64,000 bases of DNA from Thiothrix unzii (GTDB lineage: Bacteria; Pseudomonadota; Gammaproteobacteria; Thiotrichales; Thiotrichaceae): contig NZ_CP072793.1 in NCBI RefSeq assembly GCF_017901175.1, forward strand, positions 434,001-498,000. Reading direction: 5' to 3'. Both the position numbers and the translations under genes were made by a program. Under the pieces are notes generated by a model. It searched no databases, had not been told where the DNA came from, and saw only the letters and a program-made list of their open reading frames with translations. The number at the start of each line of letters is the position of its first letter. Within the stretch, counting starts at the first letter, position 1. Below are positions 36,389-49,819 of the stretch, piece by piece.

Positions 36389-38842
36389 ATTCGCGATAAA
36401 TTCTATTCAGGATCTTATGCAGGACAAACCATTCCGGTCGGAACGGTTGCAGCTAACTTTGGTGGGGTACGTTCCGATAACTGGGCATCAGGGTGGACAG
36501 CGCGTAACTACGATGCAGCACCGGAAACCGGGCATACTGATGGCGACCGCGTTACCATTTCGCGCATTAAAATCACGCTGGATTCTGAATCATTAGAGCC
36601 AAAAGCGATACAGGGCAACACTGCAAACACCTTGGCGGGTAGTCAAATTGTTTGGAAGGTGAATACAGCGGTGCAATCCACCTTGGCAAAACCCTCGGCA
36701 GCAGAAAACCTACAAATTATTGACGAATTGCCGCCGGAAGCCTCTTATAACGGTAGTTGTACTGCTGCTCAAACAGGAGGTACACCACCCAGTTTGGTAG
36801 AATACAATAAAGACCGTTATGGTAATGCCAAACTCGGTTACACACGTTTGTTGTGGAATTTTGGCAATGTCACCGCGAACACGATTATTCCGCCACGTAT
36901 TTTCTGTACAGATACTGATCCGCTTGCGCCGCACGGCACATCGGTTGTCAATTATGCTGAAATCCGTGCCGATAATGTGATTACTGCACTGTCCGCACGT
37001 TCAGACACTCACTCGATTCGTTTGGAACAAACTGGCTCAATTCAGGTTGCCAAGAAAGTGGATATGCCACTGGATGACCTGGATGATGATCAGGTATACA
37101 CATTGTCTTGGGCAAACTTTGCACCTGCATTCAAGATCAATAAGCCGACCATTATTGATGTGTTGCCATTTATGTCCGGCGATGGTGATGGCGCGGATGC
37201 GAAATCTGCGCGTACTCCGGCTTCCAATTTCCACGGTAAATTGACGCTGACGGCTGCCCCGACAATCACATGGTTGGATGGTAACTCGCCAACTGGTGCT
37301 GATCCTTTCCCGACCTTGGGTGATTGGTTTTACAGCTCTGACGCACCGGAAACGATTAATTACAATCCTGATGACAATGCGACTGAAGCCACTACGAAAT
37401 GGTGTTTGGAATCGGCATTTGGTACATCAGGTTGTCCTGCTAATTTTGCAGCAGTCACCGCGTTGAAATTTGTTTCCCATTATGACTTGGAAAAAGATGG
37501 CAATCCACGCAAAGGGATGACAGCACAGTTTACCCTGCAAGCAGGCGACACGACTGATCCTAATTCTGCGAATGCAAATAAACCGGGTGATATTTACACC
37601 AACCGTTTTGCGTTTGACACCACTTCCATTGACCCGCCGCAATTCCTGCGTTCCAACAATGTGTCGGTGCAAGTGGCTGCGTATTCCATTGGTGACTTCA
37701 TTTTTGCTGATAATAACCAAAATGGTATGTATGACGCGGGTGTGGATGCGCCTGCGCCGGATGGCGTAACCGTCGATTTGTATAACAGTGCGGATAAGAA
37801 AATTGCTACCACTACGACGGGTGTGGTCGGTGCAGGACGGTTCTTGTTCCAGCCACTGTCTTCAGGCAGTTATTACGTCAAAATTCCAGCAAGCCAATTC
37901 CAAACCGGCGGCAAGTTGTTTGGTTGGAAAACCGGTCTGTTGTCAGAAGATGCGAAAGAAGCTGACGATAAAAACGAAGCTGTTGACCAACACGGTTACA
38001 GCGTCAGCGGCGTGACCAGCAGTGGCGTGCGTACCGGTTTGATTGAATTGTCTGCAAACCCGCCACCACCGGGCGGCGTACCTACCGGTAATGAACCAAC
38101 GGGTGATAATGCGCAGCCAATTGCCGACCCAACCGGCGACGACTTTTCCAACCTGACACTCGACATCGCATTGATTCCGCCTCCGTCCAGCTTGGGCGAT
38201 ACGGTGTGGAACGACATTAACCAAAACGGTATTCAGGACGTGGGTGAGCAAGGGCTTTCCAATGTGCTGGTGAAATTGCTGAATAAGTCCGGCGTGGAAC
38301 TGAAAAACGTGCGTACCGATGGCGCGGGTAAATACGTGTTTACCGAACTCGCGGGTGGTGAATATTTCGTGGAAGTCGTGAAACCGACTGGCTACTTCGG
38401 TTCGCCAAAAGACCAACTGGCTGATGATCTCGCCGATAGTGATGTGGATGCGGCAACAGGTCGTACCGCGCTGATTACTTTGGGTGTCGGGGTCAATCTG
38501 GTCGACGTGGATGCAGGTTTGTATAAAGCGGCGGGTATTGGCGATCGTGTGTGGTTGGATAGCAACGCGGACGGTAAGCAAGACCCGACTGAAACTACCA
38601 ATCTGGCGAATGTTACCGTGGTGCTGAAAAGCGGTACGGATGCGGTATTAGCAACCACCACCACCGATGCTAACGGTAACTATTTGTTCAGCGGTTTAAA
38701 GCCCGGTTTCTACAAAGTCGATATTGAGGAAACCGATGCTGATTTGGTGGGTTATTCCCTGACCAGTAACAATGATCCGCACAGCGTTACCTTGGCAGAA
38801 GGCCAAGCGTATGTGGATGCTGACTTTGGCTTCATTAATTAC

Positions 38843-41587
38843 GCCTCTGTGGGTGATTTAGTGTGGGAAGACCTCAACGGTAACGGCTTACAAGACGCGG
38901 GTGAACCGGGTGTGGCTGGTGTCGTGGTGCGCTTGCTGGATAAAACCGGCGCGACAGTGGTTAAAACCACAACGACTGACGCAAACGGGCTGTATTTGTT
39001 CAGCAGCGTTTTGCCGGGTGAATACTTGGTGGAATTTGCTAAACCGGCGGCCTATAAGGGGTTCGTTACTGCTGATCAAGGTGCTGATAACGCCAAAGAT
39101 TCTGATGTGAATGTGTCAACGGGTCGTACTTCTTCCTTTGTTCTGGCGGGTGCAACCAATCTGCGTGACATAGACGCGGGCTTGTATAAAGCGGCTAACC
39201 TCGGCGATACCTTGTGGTTTGATGCCGATGCGGACGGGGTGCAAGATGTCAACGAAGTCGGGGTTTCCGGTGTACGTGTGACCTTGACCGGGACGCGCGG
39301 TGATGGTGTGGCACTGACAGCAGTGGATACCAATACCGATGCTACTGGTAAATACGCTTTTACCGATCTGTATCCGGGTAATTACAGCGTTAAATTCAAT
39401 ATCGCGGCGAATATGAAGTTCACCCTGCAAGATCAGGCGGGTGATGATGCGGCGGATAGCGACGTGGTTCCTGCTACTGGTTTGGTAAGCGCGACGCTGA
39501 TTTCTGGTGCAAGCAACACTACGCTGGATGCCGGGGTATTGCCTGCCACCGTCAGTGGTCGGGTGTGGAGCGATAACAATACGCACAACAGCATTGACGA
39601 CGACGGCGTGGAAAATGGCGTGGTCGGTGTTACCGTCAATTTGATGGATGCTGCTACCGGCAAAGTCGTTGCCACTACCACCAGTGGTGTGAATGGTGCT
39701 TACTCGTTCACGGGCGTATTGCCGGGTAACTATAAAGTGCAAGTGCTGCAACCTGCCAATATGGAATTCGTATTGAAGGATGAAGGCGGTAACGACACTA
39801 AAGACAGTGACGTAGACCCAGCAAATGGCACCAGCCACAGCTTCCCGGTTGCTTCCGGTGACGCGATTGTGGATGTCGATGCAGGGATTAAACCGGGTTC
39901 GTTAGGCGACCGGGTGTGGTTAGACCTCAACGGCAATAACTTGCAGGATAGCGGTGAACCGGGCGTGCCTAATGTTGTGGTGAATTTGCTCGATGGCACG
40001 AATGCGGTGGTGGCAACACAAACCACGGATGCTACCGGCTTCTACAATTTCGCTGCCCTGTTGCCGGGTAATTACACCGTGCAATTTGTGCCACCCGCAG
40101 GCATGACCTTGGTGGGCGCAAATCAAGGCAAGGACGATACCCTCGATTCCGACCCGGCTGGTGATGGCAAAGTTGCTGTAACCGTCGTTTCCGGCGTGGG
40201 TAATCAAACCGTGGATGCGGGCATTGTGCCTGCGAAACTGGGTGATTACGTGTGGTTGGATAGCAACGGCGACGGCAAGCAAGATGCAGGTGAACCGCCG
40301 GTTGTAGGCATGACGGTGAAACTGTTGGATAAACTCGGTGCGCCAGTATTGGATGCGGGTGGCAATGCCATGACCGCTACCACGGATGCGGCGGGCAAAT
40401 ACCAATTCAGTGTATTGCCGGGTGAGTACAGCGTGAAATTTGTGTTGCCAGCCAATGCAGCCTTCACCCAAAAGAACCAAGGTGCGGCGGATAAGGATTC
40501 CGATGCTGATATTACGACGGGTGTAACCGCTGTCGTGACGGTAGCTTCGGGGGCGGATAATCCAACGCTGGACGCTGGTTTGGCAACGGCACGGATTAGC
40601 GGTGCGGTGATTAAAGACGCGAACGCTAATGGCGTAAAAGATGCGGGTGAAGTCGGCATTGCAGGCGTAACCGTTACCCTGAGCGGGGTTGATGCGCTGG
40701 GTCATAGCGTGAATGCAACTGCTACCACCGATGCGAACGGTGCGTACAACTTTGCGGTATTGCCGGGAACTTACACCCTCAAAGAAACCAATCCGGTTGA
40801 TTACCTGTCCAGCGGCAGCATTGCCGGAACTGCGATAGGTGCAGCAGTGGTGTCGGTGGATGAATTAACCACGCCAGTACCGGGTGGTGGTGTTTCTGCC
40901 AACAACGATTTCTTGGATTACCACATCGGTAGCATTGCGGGGCAAGTGCGCCATGATGCGGATTACGATGCAAGCCTGACAGATACGGATGAAGGCATTG
41001 CCGGTGTCACGATTACTCTGTTTACCGATCCGAATAACGACGGCAATCCGGCTGATGGCGTAAGTGTGGCGACGGCGACGACTAACGCTACCGGCAATTA
41101 CCTGTTTAGTGCAGTGAAACCGGGCAGTTACGTCATTGTTGAAACGGATTTGGATAAATGGGAATCAACGGCGGACATTCAAGCGGCAAACGATAACCGC
41201 ATTGCGCTGGCGTTGGCTTCCGGTCAAGACAGTATCGGTAACGATTACCTCGATGCCAAACGTAAAGGCAGCTTGAGCGGTGTGGTGTGGACAGATGCGA
41301 GCAGCAATGGCGCACGTGATGCGGGCGAAACAGCGTTAGCGAATGTCACAGTGTTGGTGCTGGATTCAGCGGGTAATACCGTAGCCACGTTGACCACACT
41401 GGCGAATGGTTCGTACCGTGCGGATAACTTACCGCCGGGAACCTATAGCGTGAAAGTCACCACGGCGACGTTGCCAGCCGGTGTATTGCAAACGGCTGAC
41501 CCTGACGCACTCAAAGATCACCAGACTTCAGCGGCAGTGAATGCCGGTGCGGAAACCAGCGGTTTGGATTTTGGTTACGTGGGTAGT
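38843..41587 (+). repeat. Super-repeat 1 (eight domains, 2745 bp)
   Basis: Starts at ASVGDLVWEDLNGNG and holds eight SdrD_B-like domains in the order SVGDLVW, NLGDTLW, VSGRVW, LGDRVW, LGDYVW, ISGAV, IAGQV, LSGVVW. The same order recurs in the following units. Confidence 0.88.
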
Positions 41588-44329
41588 GCCAGCGTTGGTG
41601 ATCGGGTGTGGGAAGACCTCAACGGTAACGGTGAGCAGGACGCGAATGAAAACGGTGTTGCCGGTGTAACGGTGCGCTTGTTGAACAGCGCGGGTGACAC
41701 GGTGATTAAAACCACCACCACTGACGTGAACGGTGAATACCTGTTTACGCACCTTGCGCCGGGCGATTATCAGATTGAGTTTGCGAAACCAGAAACCTTC
41801 AGCGGTTTTGTGACTGCCAAACAGGGCGGGGATACTGCGAAAGATTCCGATGCGGATTTGCTGACCGGGCGCACTGCGGTATTTACCTTGGCGGGCGGTG
41901 CAGCACCACGCGATGTGGATGCAGGTTTGTATAAAGCCGCTAACCTTGGCGATACCTTGTGGTTCGATGCAGATGGTGATGGCAAGCAAGACGTAAACGA
42001 AGCGGGCATGGCTGCGACGACGGTTACATTGACCGGTACACGCGGTGATGGTACGGCAATCACTGCCACCGATGTCACTACTGATGCAGCGGGTAATTAT
42101 CGCTTTAGCAACCTGTATCCGGGTACTTACAGCGTGAAATTCAACCTGCCAGCAGGCATGGGCTTTACCCTGCAAGATCAAGGTGCGGACGATAGCTTGG
42201 ATAGCGACGTAGCCGCAGCCGGTACAGTTTCCGCCACCTTAAAATCAGGTGAAACCAATTTGACACTGGATGCCGGGGTACGCCCAGCCAGTATTAGCGG
42301 TCGGGTGTGGAGTGATAACAATACCCCCAACAGCATTGACGATGACGGTGCGGAAAACGGCGTAGTTGGGGTAACGGTTAACTTACTTGATGCTACCAGC
42401 GGTAAAGTCATTGCTACTACCACCAGTGGTGCGGATGGCGTTTACACCTTCACTGGCGTAGTGCCGGGTAATTACAGCGTGCAAGTGCTGCAACCTGCCA
42501 ATATGGAATTCGTCCTCAAAGACGAAGGCGGTAACGACACCAAAGACAGCGACGTAGACCCTGCGAACGGCACTAGCCACAGCTTCCCGGTTGCTTCCGG
42601 CGATGCGATTGTGGATGTCGACGCGGGGATTAAATCCGGCTCTTTGGGCGACCGCGTGTGGTTGGATCTCAACGGCAATAACCTGCAAGACAGCGGCGAA
42701 CCGGGCGTGCCTAACGTTACCGTGAAATTGCTCGATGGCACCAATAAGGTTGTTGACACCAAAACTACCGATGCTTCCGGCTTCTACAACTTCGCAGCCG
42801 TTTTACCGGGTAATTACACCGTGCAGTTTGAAACCCCGGCAGGCATGACGCTGGTGGGTGCAAATCAAGGCACGGATGACACATTGGATTCCGACCCTTC
42901 CGGCGATGGCAAAGTCGCGGTAACAGTGGTTTCCGGTGTGGGTAATCAAACCGTGGACGCAGGTGTTGTGCCAGCGAAACTGGGCGATTACGTGTGGCTG
43001 GATACCAATGGCGATGGCAAGCAAGACGCGGGCGAACCGCCTGTTGCAGGCATTACCGTAGCATTGCTGGATAAAGCCGGTGCGCCCGTATTGGATGTTG
43101 CGGGTAATGCGGTAACAACGCTGACCGATGCAGCGGGTAAATATCAGTTTGTGGTATTGCCGGGTGAATACAGCGTGAAGTTTACCTTGCCAACCGGCGC
43201 GGCATTTACGCAGGCGGCGCAAGGTACAGCCGAACAGGATTCCAACGCGGATACCACCACCGGCAGCACGACCAGCGTTACCTTGGCTTCGGGCGCAAGC
43301 GATCAAACCTTGGATGCAGGTTTAGCTCCGGCACGCATTAGTGGTACGGTGCTGAAAGATCTCAATGCCAACGGCGTGAAAGACAGCGGCGAAACCGGTA
43401 TTGCAGGTGTAACCATTACCCTGACGGGTGTGGATGCGTTAGGCCAGCCAGTCACCGCGACAGCGACGACCGATGCTAACGGCGTATACAGCTTTGCAGT
43501 ATTGCCGGGAACTTACACCCTCAAGGAAACCACGCCTGTGGATTACCTCTCCAGCGGTAGTTTGGCAGGTTCGGCAACGGGTGCGGCGATTGTTAACGAA
43601 GATGAATTGACCACACCAGCAGTGGGTGGCGCAACTTCCGAACACAATGACTTCCTCGATTACCGCGTGGGCAGCATTGCGGGTCAGGTGCGTAATGACA
43701 GCGATTATGACGGCAGCTTTGCTGATGCCGATGCGGGTATCGCTGGTGTCACGATTACGTTGTTTACCGACCCTGATGGCAACGGCGATCCGGCGGATGG
43801 TGTCAATGTTGGCACAGCAACTACCAATAGCGCGGGCAGCTACGTGTTTAACGCAGTGAAACCGGGCAATTATGTAGTCGTGGAAACCGACCTTGAGCAG
43901 TGGGCTTCCACCGCCGATATTCAAGGTGGTAACGATAACCGCATTCCGTTGGCGTTGGCTTCGGCACAAACCAGCACGGGTAATGATTTCCTCGATGCGC
44001 AACAAAAAGGCAGCTTGAGCGGTGTAGTGTGGACAGATGCAAAACCGGACGGGATGCGTGAGCCGACCGAAACCGGTTTAGCCAATATCAAGGTATTGGT
44101 GCTGGATGCTGACGGTAAGACCGTGGCTACCCTGCAAACTACGCCAGACGGTGCGTACAAAGCCGAAGGTTTGCCACCCGGTAAATACAGCGTGAAAGTG
44201 GATGCCACCACGTTGCCAGCCGGTGTATTGCAAACCGCTGATCCTGACGCACTCAAAGATCATCAGACTGCTACGACAGTAACCGCAGGCGCGGAAACTA
44301 GCGGGTTGGATTTTGGTTACGTGGGTGCT
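41588..44329 (+). repeat. Super-repeat 2 (eight domains, 2742 bp)
   Basis: Begins ASVGDRVWEDLNGNG, with the same eight domain types in the same order as unit 1. Some stretches are identical in protein to unit 1 but differ at many synonymous sites. Confidence 0.88.
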
Positions 44330-47089
44330 GCGGCCTTGGGTGACAAGGTGTGGGATGACCTCAACGCTAACGGCTTGCAAGACGCGGGTGAACCGGGTGT
44401 GGCAGGCGTGACCGTGCATTTGCTGGATGCCAGCGGCATGAATATTCTCAAAACCACCACCACGACTAGCGCGGGGCTGTACCGTTTTGAACAATTGTTG
44501 CCGGGTGATTACCGTGTTGAATTTAAGAAACCGGAAACTTATGCAGGCTTTGTAGCGGCAGATGTTGCCCCGGATGAAGCTGCTGATTCCGATGCGGTTG
44601 ATATTCAAGCGGTAGCAGGTGCGGTCAATGGACGTACTGCGGTAATTACTTTGGCGGGTGGCGCGAATCTACTCGACGTGGATGCGGGTCTGTATAAATA
44701 CGCCAGCATCGGCGATGTGGTGTGGTTTGACAGTAACGGCGATGGCATTCAGCAAGCGTCTGAAACCGGTGTGTCGGGTGTGACGGTGACGTTGGGCGGT
44801 AAGTTGGGCAATGGCAATGATGTGCCACCACAAGCAGCGCAAACCGATGCGAACGGCAAATACCAGTTCAGCAACTTGTATCCGGGTGCTTATGACGTTG
44901 TGTTCACGTTACCGACGGGAATGGCGTTTACCACCCAAGACGAAGGTACAGATTTGATCGACAGTGACGCGGCAGCCGATGGCAAAGCCAGCGTTACGCT
45001 CAAGTCTGGTGAAAACAACCAAAGCATTGATGCAGGCGTGCAACCGGCTACCGTAACAGGGCGTGTTTGGACTGACAGCAATACCGCTAATGGCGTGGAA
45101 GATGCTCCAGAAACGGGTGTGATTGGTGTCAGTGTGAGCTTGATTAACACCGCCACCCAAGCGGTTGTGGCAACCACTACCACAGGTGCGGATGGCGTTT
45201 ACACCTTTACGGGCGTATTGCCGGGTAGCTACCAAGTGCAGGTGCAAGAGCCAGCGAACATGGGCTTTGTGGAACAAGACAAAGGCGGCGATGATGTCAA
45301 AGACAGCGATGTTGGCGTGGAAGATGGTAAGAGCCATACCTTTAACGTTGCTTCCGGCACGACTGTCAGTGACGTAGACGCGGGGATTGCAGCCGGTGCG
45401 TTGGGCGACCGCGTGTGGCTGGATCTCAACGGCAATAACTTGCAAGACAGCGGTGAACCGGGCGTTGCCAACGTGGTGGTGAATTTGTTGGATAGCAAGG
45501 GTGCAACCGTCGATACCCAAACTACCGATGCGAATGGTTTCTACAACTTTGCAGCGGTACAACCGGGTGATTACAGCGTGAAATTTGTGCCACCTACCGG
45601 TATGACTTTTGTAACTGCGAAACAAGGCACAGACACCACGCTGGATTCCGATCCGGCAGCGGATGGCGAAGTGAAAGTGACGGTGATTTCCGGTGTAGGT
45701 AATCAAACCGTGGATGCGGGGATTGTGCCTGCCAAACTCGGTGATTACGTGTGGCTGGATTTGAACGGTGACGGTACGCAAGGCGCGGGTGAGCCTGCGG
45801 TTGCGGGTGTTACGGTTAACTTGCTGGATAAAGAAAGCAATCCGGTGAAAGACGCGGGCGGTAATCCATTAACCGCGTTGACGGACGCTACCGGTAAATA
45901 CCAGTTCACGGTATTGCCGGGTGAATACCGCGTTGAGTTTGTATTGCCGGATTTGGCAGCGTTTACCAAGCTCAAACAGGGTGCGAATCCAGCCGCCGAT
46001 TCGGATGCGGATTTGACCACAGGTATTACCGCAGCGGTAACAGTGGTTTCCGGTGACAATCATCAGGATTTGGATGCTGGTTTACCGCCAGCCGTCGTGT
46101 CTGGTTACGTGATTGAAGACACTAATGCTGATGGCAACTTGGATGCGGCTGAAACTGCACTGAAGAACGTGACAGTAACGTTGACTGGCACGGATGTCTT
46201 CGGTACGCCAGTGACCGCAACCACCACTACCAATGATAACGGTGAATACAGCTTCACGGTTCCGGCAGGGAATTACACGCTGGTAGCGACTAATCTGGTG
46301 GATTACCTCTCCAGCGGTAGCCAGCCGGGGACAGCAACCGGGGCAGCCGTGGTGAATGCGGATACCTTGACTACGCCAGTGAGCAGCGGTGGTAAATCGG
46401 AAAACAACAACTTCTTCGATTACCGCGTGGGCAGCATTGCGGGTCAGGTACGTAATGACCTTAACTACAATGGCAACCCAGCCGATACTGACAATGGTAT
46501 TGGTGGGGTAACTATTACCCTGTTTACTGACCCAGACGGCAATGGTGACAGCAGCGATGGCGTGCAAGTGGCGAAAACCGCTACCGACAGCGAAGGTCGT
46601 TACCTGTTCACTAACCTGAAACCACAAAATTATGTGGTGGTGGAAGCGGACTTGGCTAAGTGGCAATCCACTTTTGACGTGACCGCGCCTAATGACAATA
46701 AGGTGTTGGTGGTATTGGCTTCGGCACAAAATAGCACGGGTAATGATTTCCTTGATGCATTGCAAAAAGGCACATTGACCGGCGTAGTGTGGACAGACAG
46801 CGATACCGACGGGATACGTGACCCTGACGAAGCATTGCTGGCAAACATTACGGTTACTGTGGTGAATGCTGCGGGTGAAACGGTTGCGACGCTGACAACG
46901 GGCGCGGATGGTGTGTATACCGCAGCGGATTTGCCGCCGGGTGATTATACCGTGAAGGTTGACCCAACGAGCTTGGCAGCAGGTACGCAGCAAACCGGCG
47001 ATCCTGATGGTTTGTTTGATCATCAGACACCAGCGGAAGTGTTGCCGATGCAAACCACTAGCGGTCTGGACTTTGGTTACATTGGTTTA
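44330..47089 (+). repeat. Super-repeat 3 (eight domains, 2760 bp)
   Basis: Begins AALGDKVWDDLNANG; same domain order, more diverged than units 1 and 2. Confidence 0.85.
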
Positions 47090-49819
47090 GTGTCGGTGGG
47101 CGATAAAGTTTGGCACGACCTCAATGCTAACGGGGTGCAGGATGCGGAAGAGCCGGGTCTGGCAGGTGTGATGGTTACGCTTTACCGCGACGTGAATGCA
47201 GACGGTGTGGCGCAAGCAACTGAGCAGGTCAAAGCCAGCTTTACTGCAACCAATGGTGAATACCGCTTTGAGCAATTGTTGCCACTGGATTACCTCGTGA
47301 CCTTTAGCTTGCCGGATGGCTATCAGCGCAGCCTTGCCCAGCAGGGTGATGATACGGCGTTGGATTCCAATGCTAATGCTAGCGGTGTGGCTGCGGTGAG
47401 CTTGAAATCAGGTTCTTCAACGGCGGTGGATGCGGGTTACTACCAGTTGGGCAGTATCGGCGACTACGTGTGGTTGGATGTTAACGAAGATGGTATTCAA
47501 AACGCTAAAGAACCAGCGATTGTGGGTCTGGAAGTGCAATTGCTCAATAAAGCAAGTGAAGTGGTAGCGACTACCACCACCAATGCGGAAGGGCAGTACC
47601 TGTTCAATAACAAGATTCCGGGCGATTACAGCGTCAAGTTTGTGACACCGGAGGGCATTGTCCTGACCAAAACGGCACAAGGCGATAACCGTGCGGCGGA
47701 TTCTGATCCGGCAGCGAATGGCAGTGCCTTGGTAACATTGGTTTCCGGGCAGCACTTGCGTGATACGGATGCGGGCATTTTGCCAGCCGCGATTAGCGGT
47801 CGGGTATGGATTGACCGCAATGCGAATGCGCAGGATGACACGGAATCCGGTGTGGTCGGTGTCAGCGTGAAACTGGTGGATGTAAAAACCGGTGAAATGG
47901 TGGCGACGACTACCACAGGTTCGGAAGGCCAATACAGCTTTAGCGGTATCTTGCCGGGTGAATACCGTGTGGAAATTACCCAGCCTGCCAATATGAAGTT
48001 TGTTACTCCTGATACCGGTGGTGACGATGCAGTGGATTCCGATGTGCAAATCGCCGACGGTCATAGCCCTAACTTTGTGCTGAAATCGACCGATAGCGTG
48101 ACCAACCTTGACGCGGGTATTGAACCTGGCGGCTTGGGTGATCGTGTGTGGGTTGATGAAAACCTCGACGGAATACAGGACGCTGGCGAACTCGGTTTGG
48201 CAAATGTGACGGTTAACCTGCTGGATAGCAGCGGTAAAACGGTGCTGACGCAAACCACGGATGCCAACGGTTTCTACAACTTTACCGGGGTATTGCCGGG
48301 TGAATACCGCGTGCAAGTGGTATTGCCGGAAGGTGCGCAATTTACTGCAACCGACCGTGGTACTGACGACGATCTGGATTCCGATGTTGATGCGGCTGGG
48401 AATGTGGCAGTGACTGTGGTTTCCACCGTCGGCAATCAAAGTGTGGATGCGGGCGTAAAACCTGCGCTGATTTCGGGCGCGGTGTTGGACGATCTGAACG
48501 CCAATGGGGTGCAAGACGCTAACGAACCAGTGGTTGCTGGTGTGGTGATTACGCTGACCGGTACGGATTTGCTGGGTAATCCTGTGATTAAAACCACGAC
48601 TACCGCTGCGGATGGCACGTACAGCTTTATTGTGCCGCCGGGTACTTACAGCATCACTGAAACCACCCCTGACGGTGCGGTTTCCACCGGTAGCGAAGCC
48701 GGAACCCAAGGCAGTACTGTGGTAAGCATGGATGTGGTGAGCGTAGTGGTGACCAGTGGTCAAACTTCCACGCAAAACGACTTCCTGAATTACCAGCCAG
48801 CCAGTATCAGTGGGCAAGTGCGTAATGACATCGACGCTGATGCTGCATTCGCAGATCTGGAAAGTGGGGTGGCCAATGTCAGCGTAACCTTGTGGCAAGG
48901 CGACACCCAAATTGGTACGCCGACAACGACGGATGCGAACGGGTTCTATACCTTTACAGGCTTGAAACCGGGTGTTTACAGCGTGCGTGCAACCGATCTC
49001 GACGGCTGGATTTCCACCGCTGATGTGGAAGGTGCGAACGACAACCAAATCAACGTAACCGTAGCCTCTGGCGAAGACAAACTGGCGCAGGATTTCCTCG
49101 ATAGCGGTTTGGGTAGCATTGGCGATACCGTGTGGTTGGATGCCAATGAAAATGCATTGCAAGACCCGAACGAAGTGGGTATCAGCGGCATTACGGTGGT
49201 GTTGTCCGGTGCGGATGGCGCAGGTCTGGCGGTGAATGCAACCACTACGACCGATGCTAACGGCAAATACAACTTTGCTGGGTTGAAGCCGGGTGTTTAC
49301 ACCGTGGAGTTCACATTACCTGAAGGAATGCAGTTGGTTCCGGCAGCGCAAGGTGCGGCACGCGAGTTGGATTCCGACCCGGATATGATCAGCCGTAAAG
49401 CGACTATTACCCTGTTGTCGGGTGAGCAAAACCGTGATCTGGATGCGGGTGTTGCACCAGCAATCTTGATGGGTTTTGCATGGGAAGACACCGATGGTAA
49501 TGGTCAGGCTGATCCGTTTGAGCCGATTTTGCCGGGCGTGGGGGTGACGGTGTTCACTGACCCTAACGGTGATGGCGATCCGGCGGATGGTGTGGCGGTA
49601 GCGACAACGACGACCAACCCTAATGGTGAATACGAAGTGGCTGGTTTGTTGCCGGGAGCTTACGTTGTGGTGGTGAATCCGCCAGCAACCTACACACTGG
49701 TGGCACAAGACCAAGGCAATGACGATGGCGTGGATAGCGATATTCGTCCTAACCTGAGTGTGCCAGTGACCTTGGTATCGGCTGACATCAGCAGTGTGGA
49801 TGCGGGCTTCTACCGTGCG
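47090..49819 (+). repeat. Super-repeat 4 (eight domains, 2730 bp, shuffled end)
   Basis: Begins VSVGDKVWHDLNANG. Eight domains, but one (the LGDYVW type that should follow LGDRVW) appears in second place and the last two (SIGDTVW, LMGFAW) are of altered type, so the order has been rearranged. Confidence 0.75.

Noticed and set aside
47417-49162. Long minus-strand open frame of 581 codons, and others such as 50846-52135
   Set aside because: They mirror the repeat periodicity of the giant gene on the opposite strand; their products are His/Arg/Ile-rich with no family features. Shadows of GC-skewed repeat coding.
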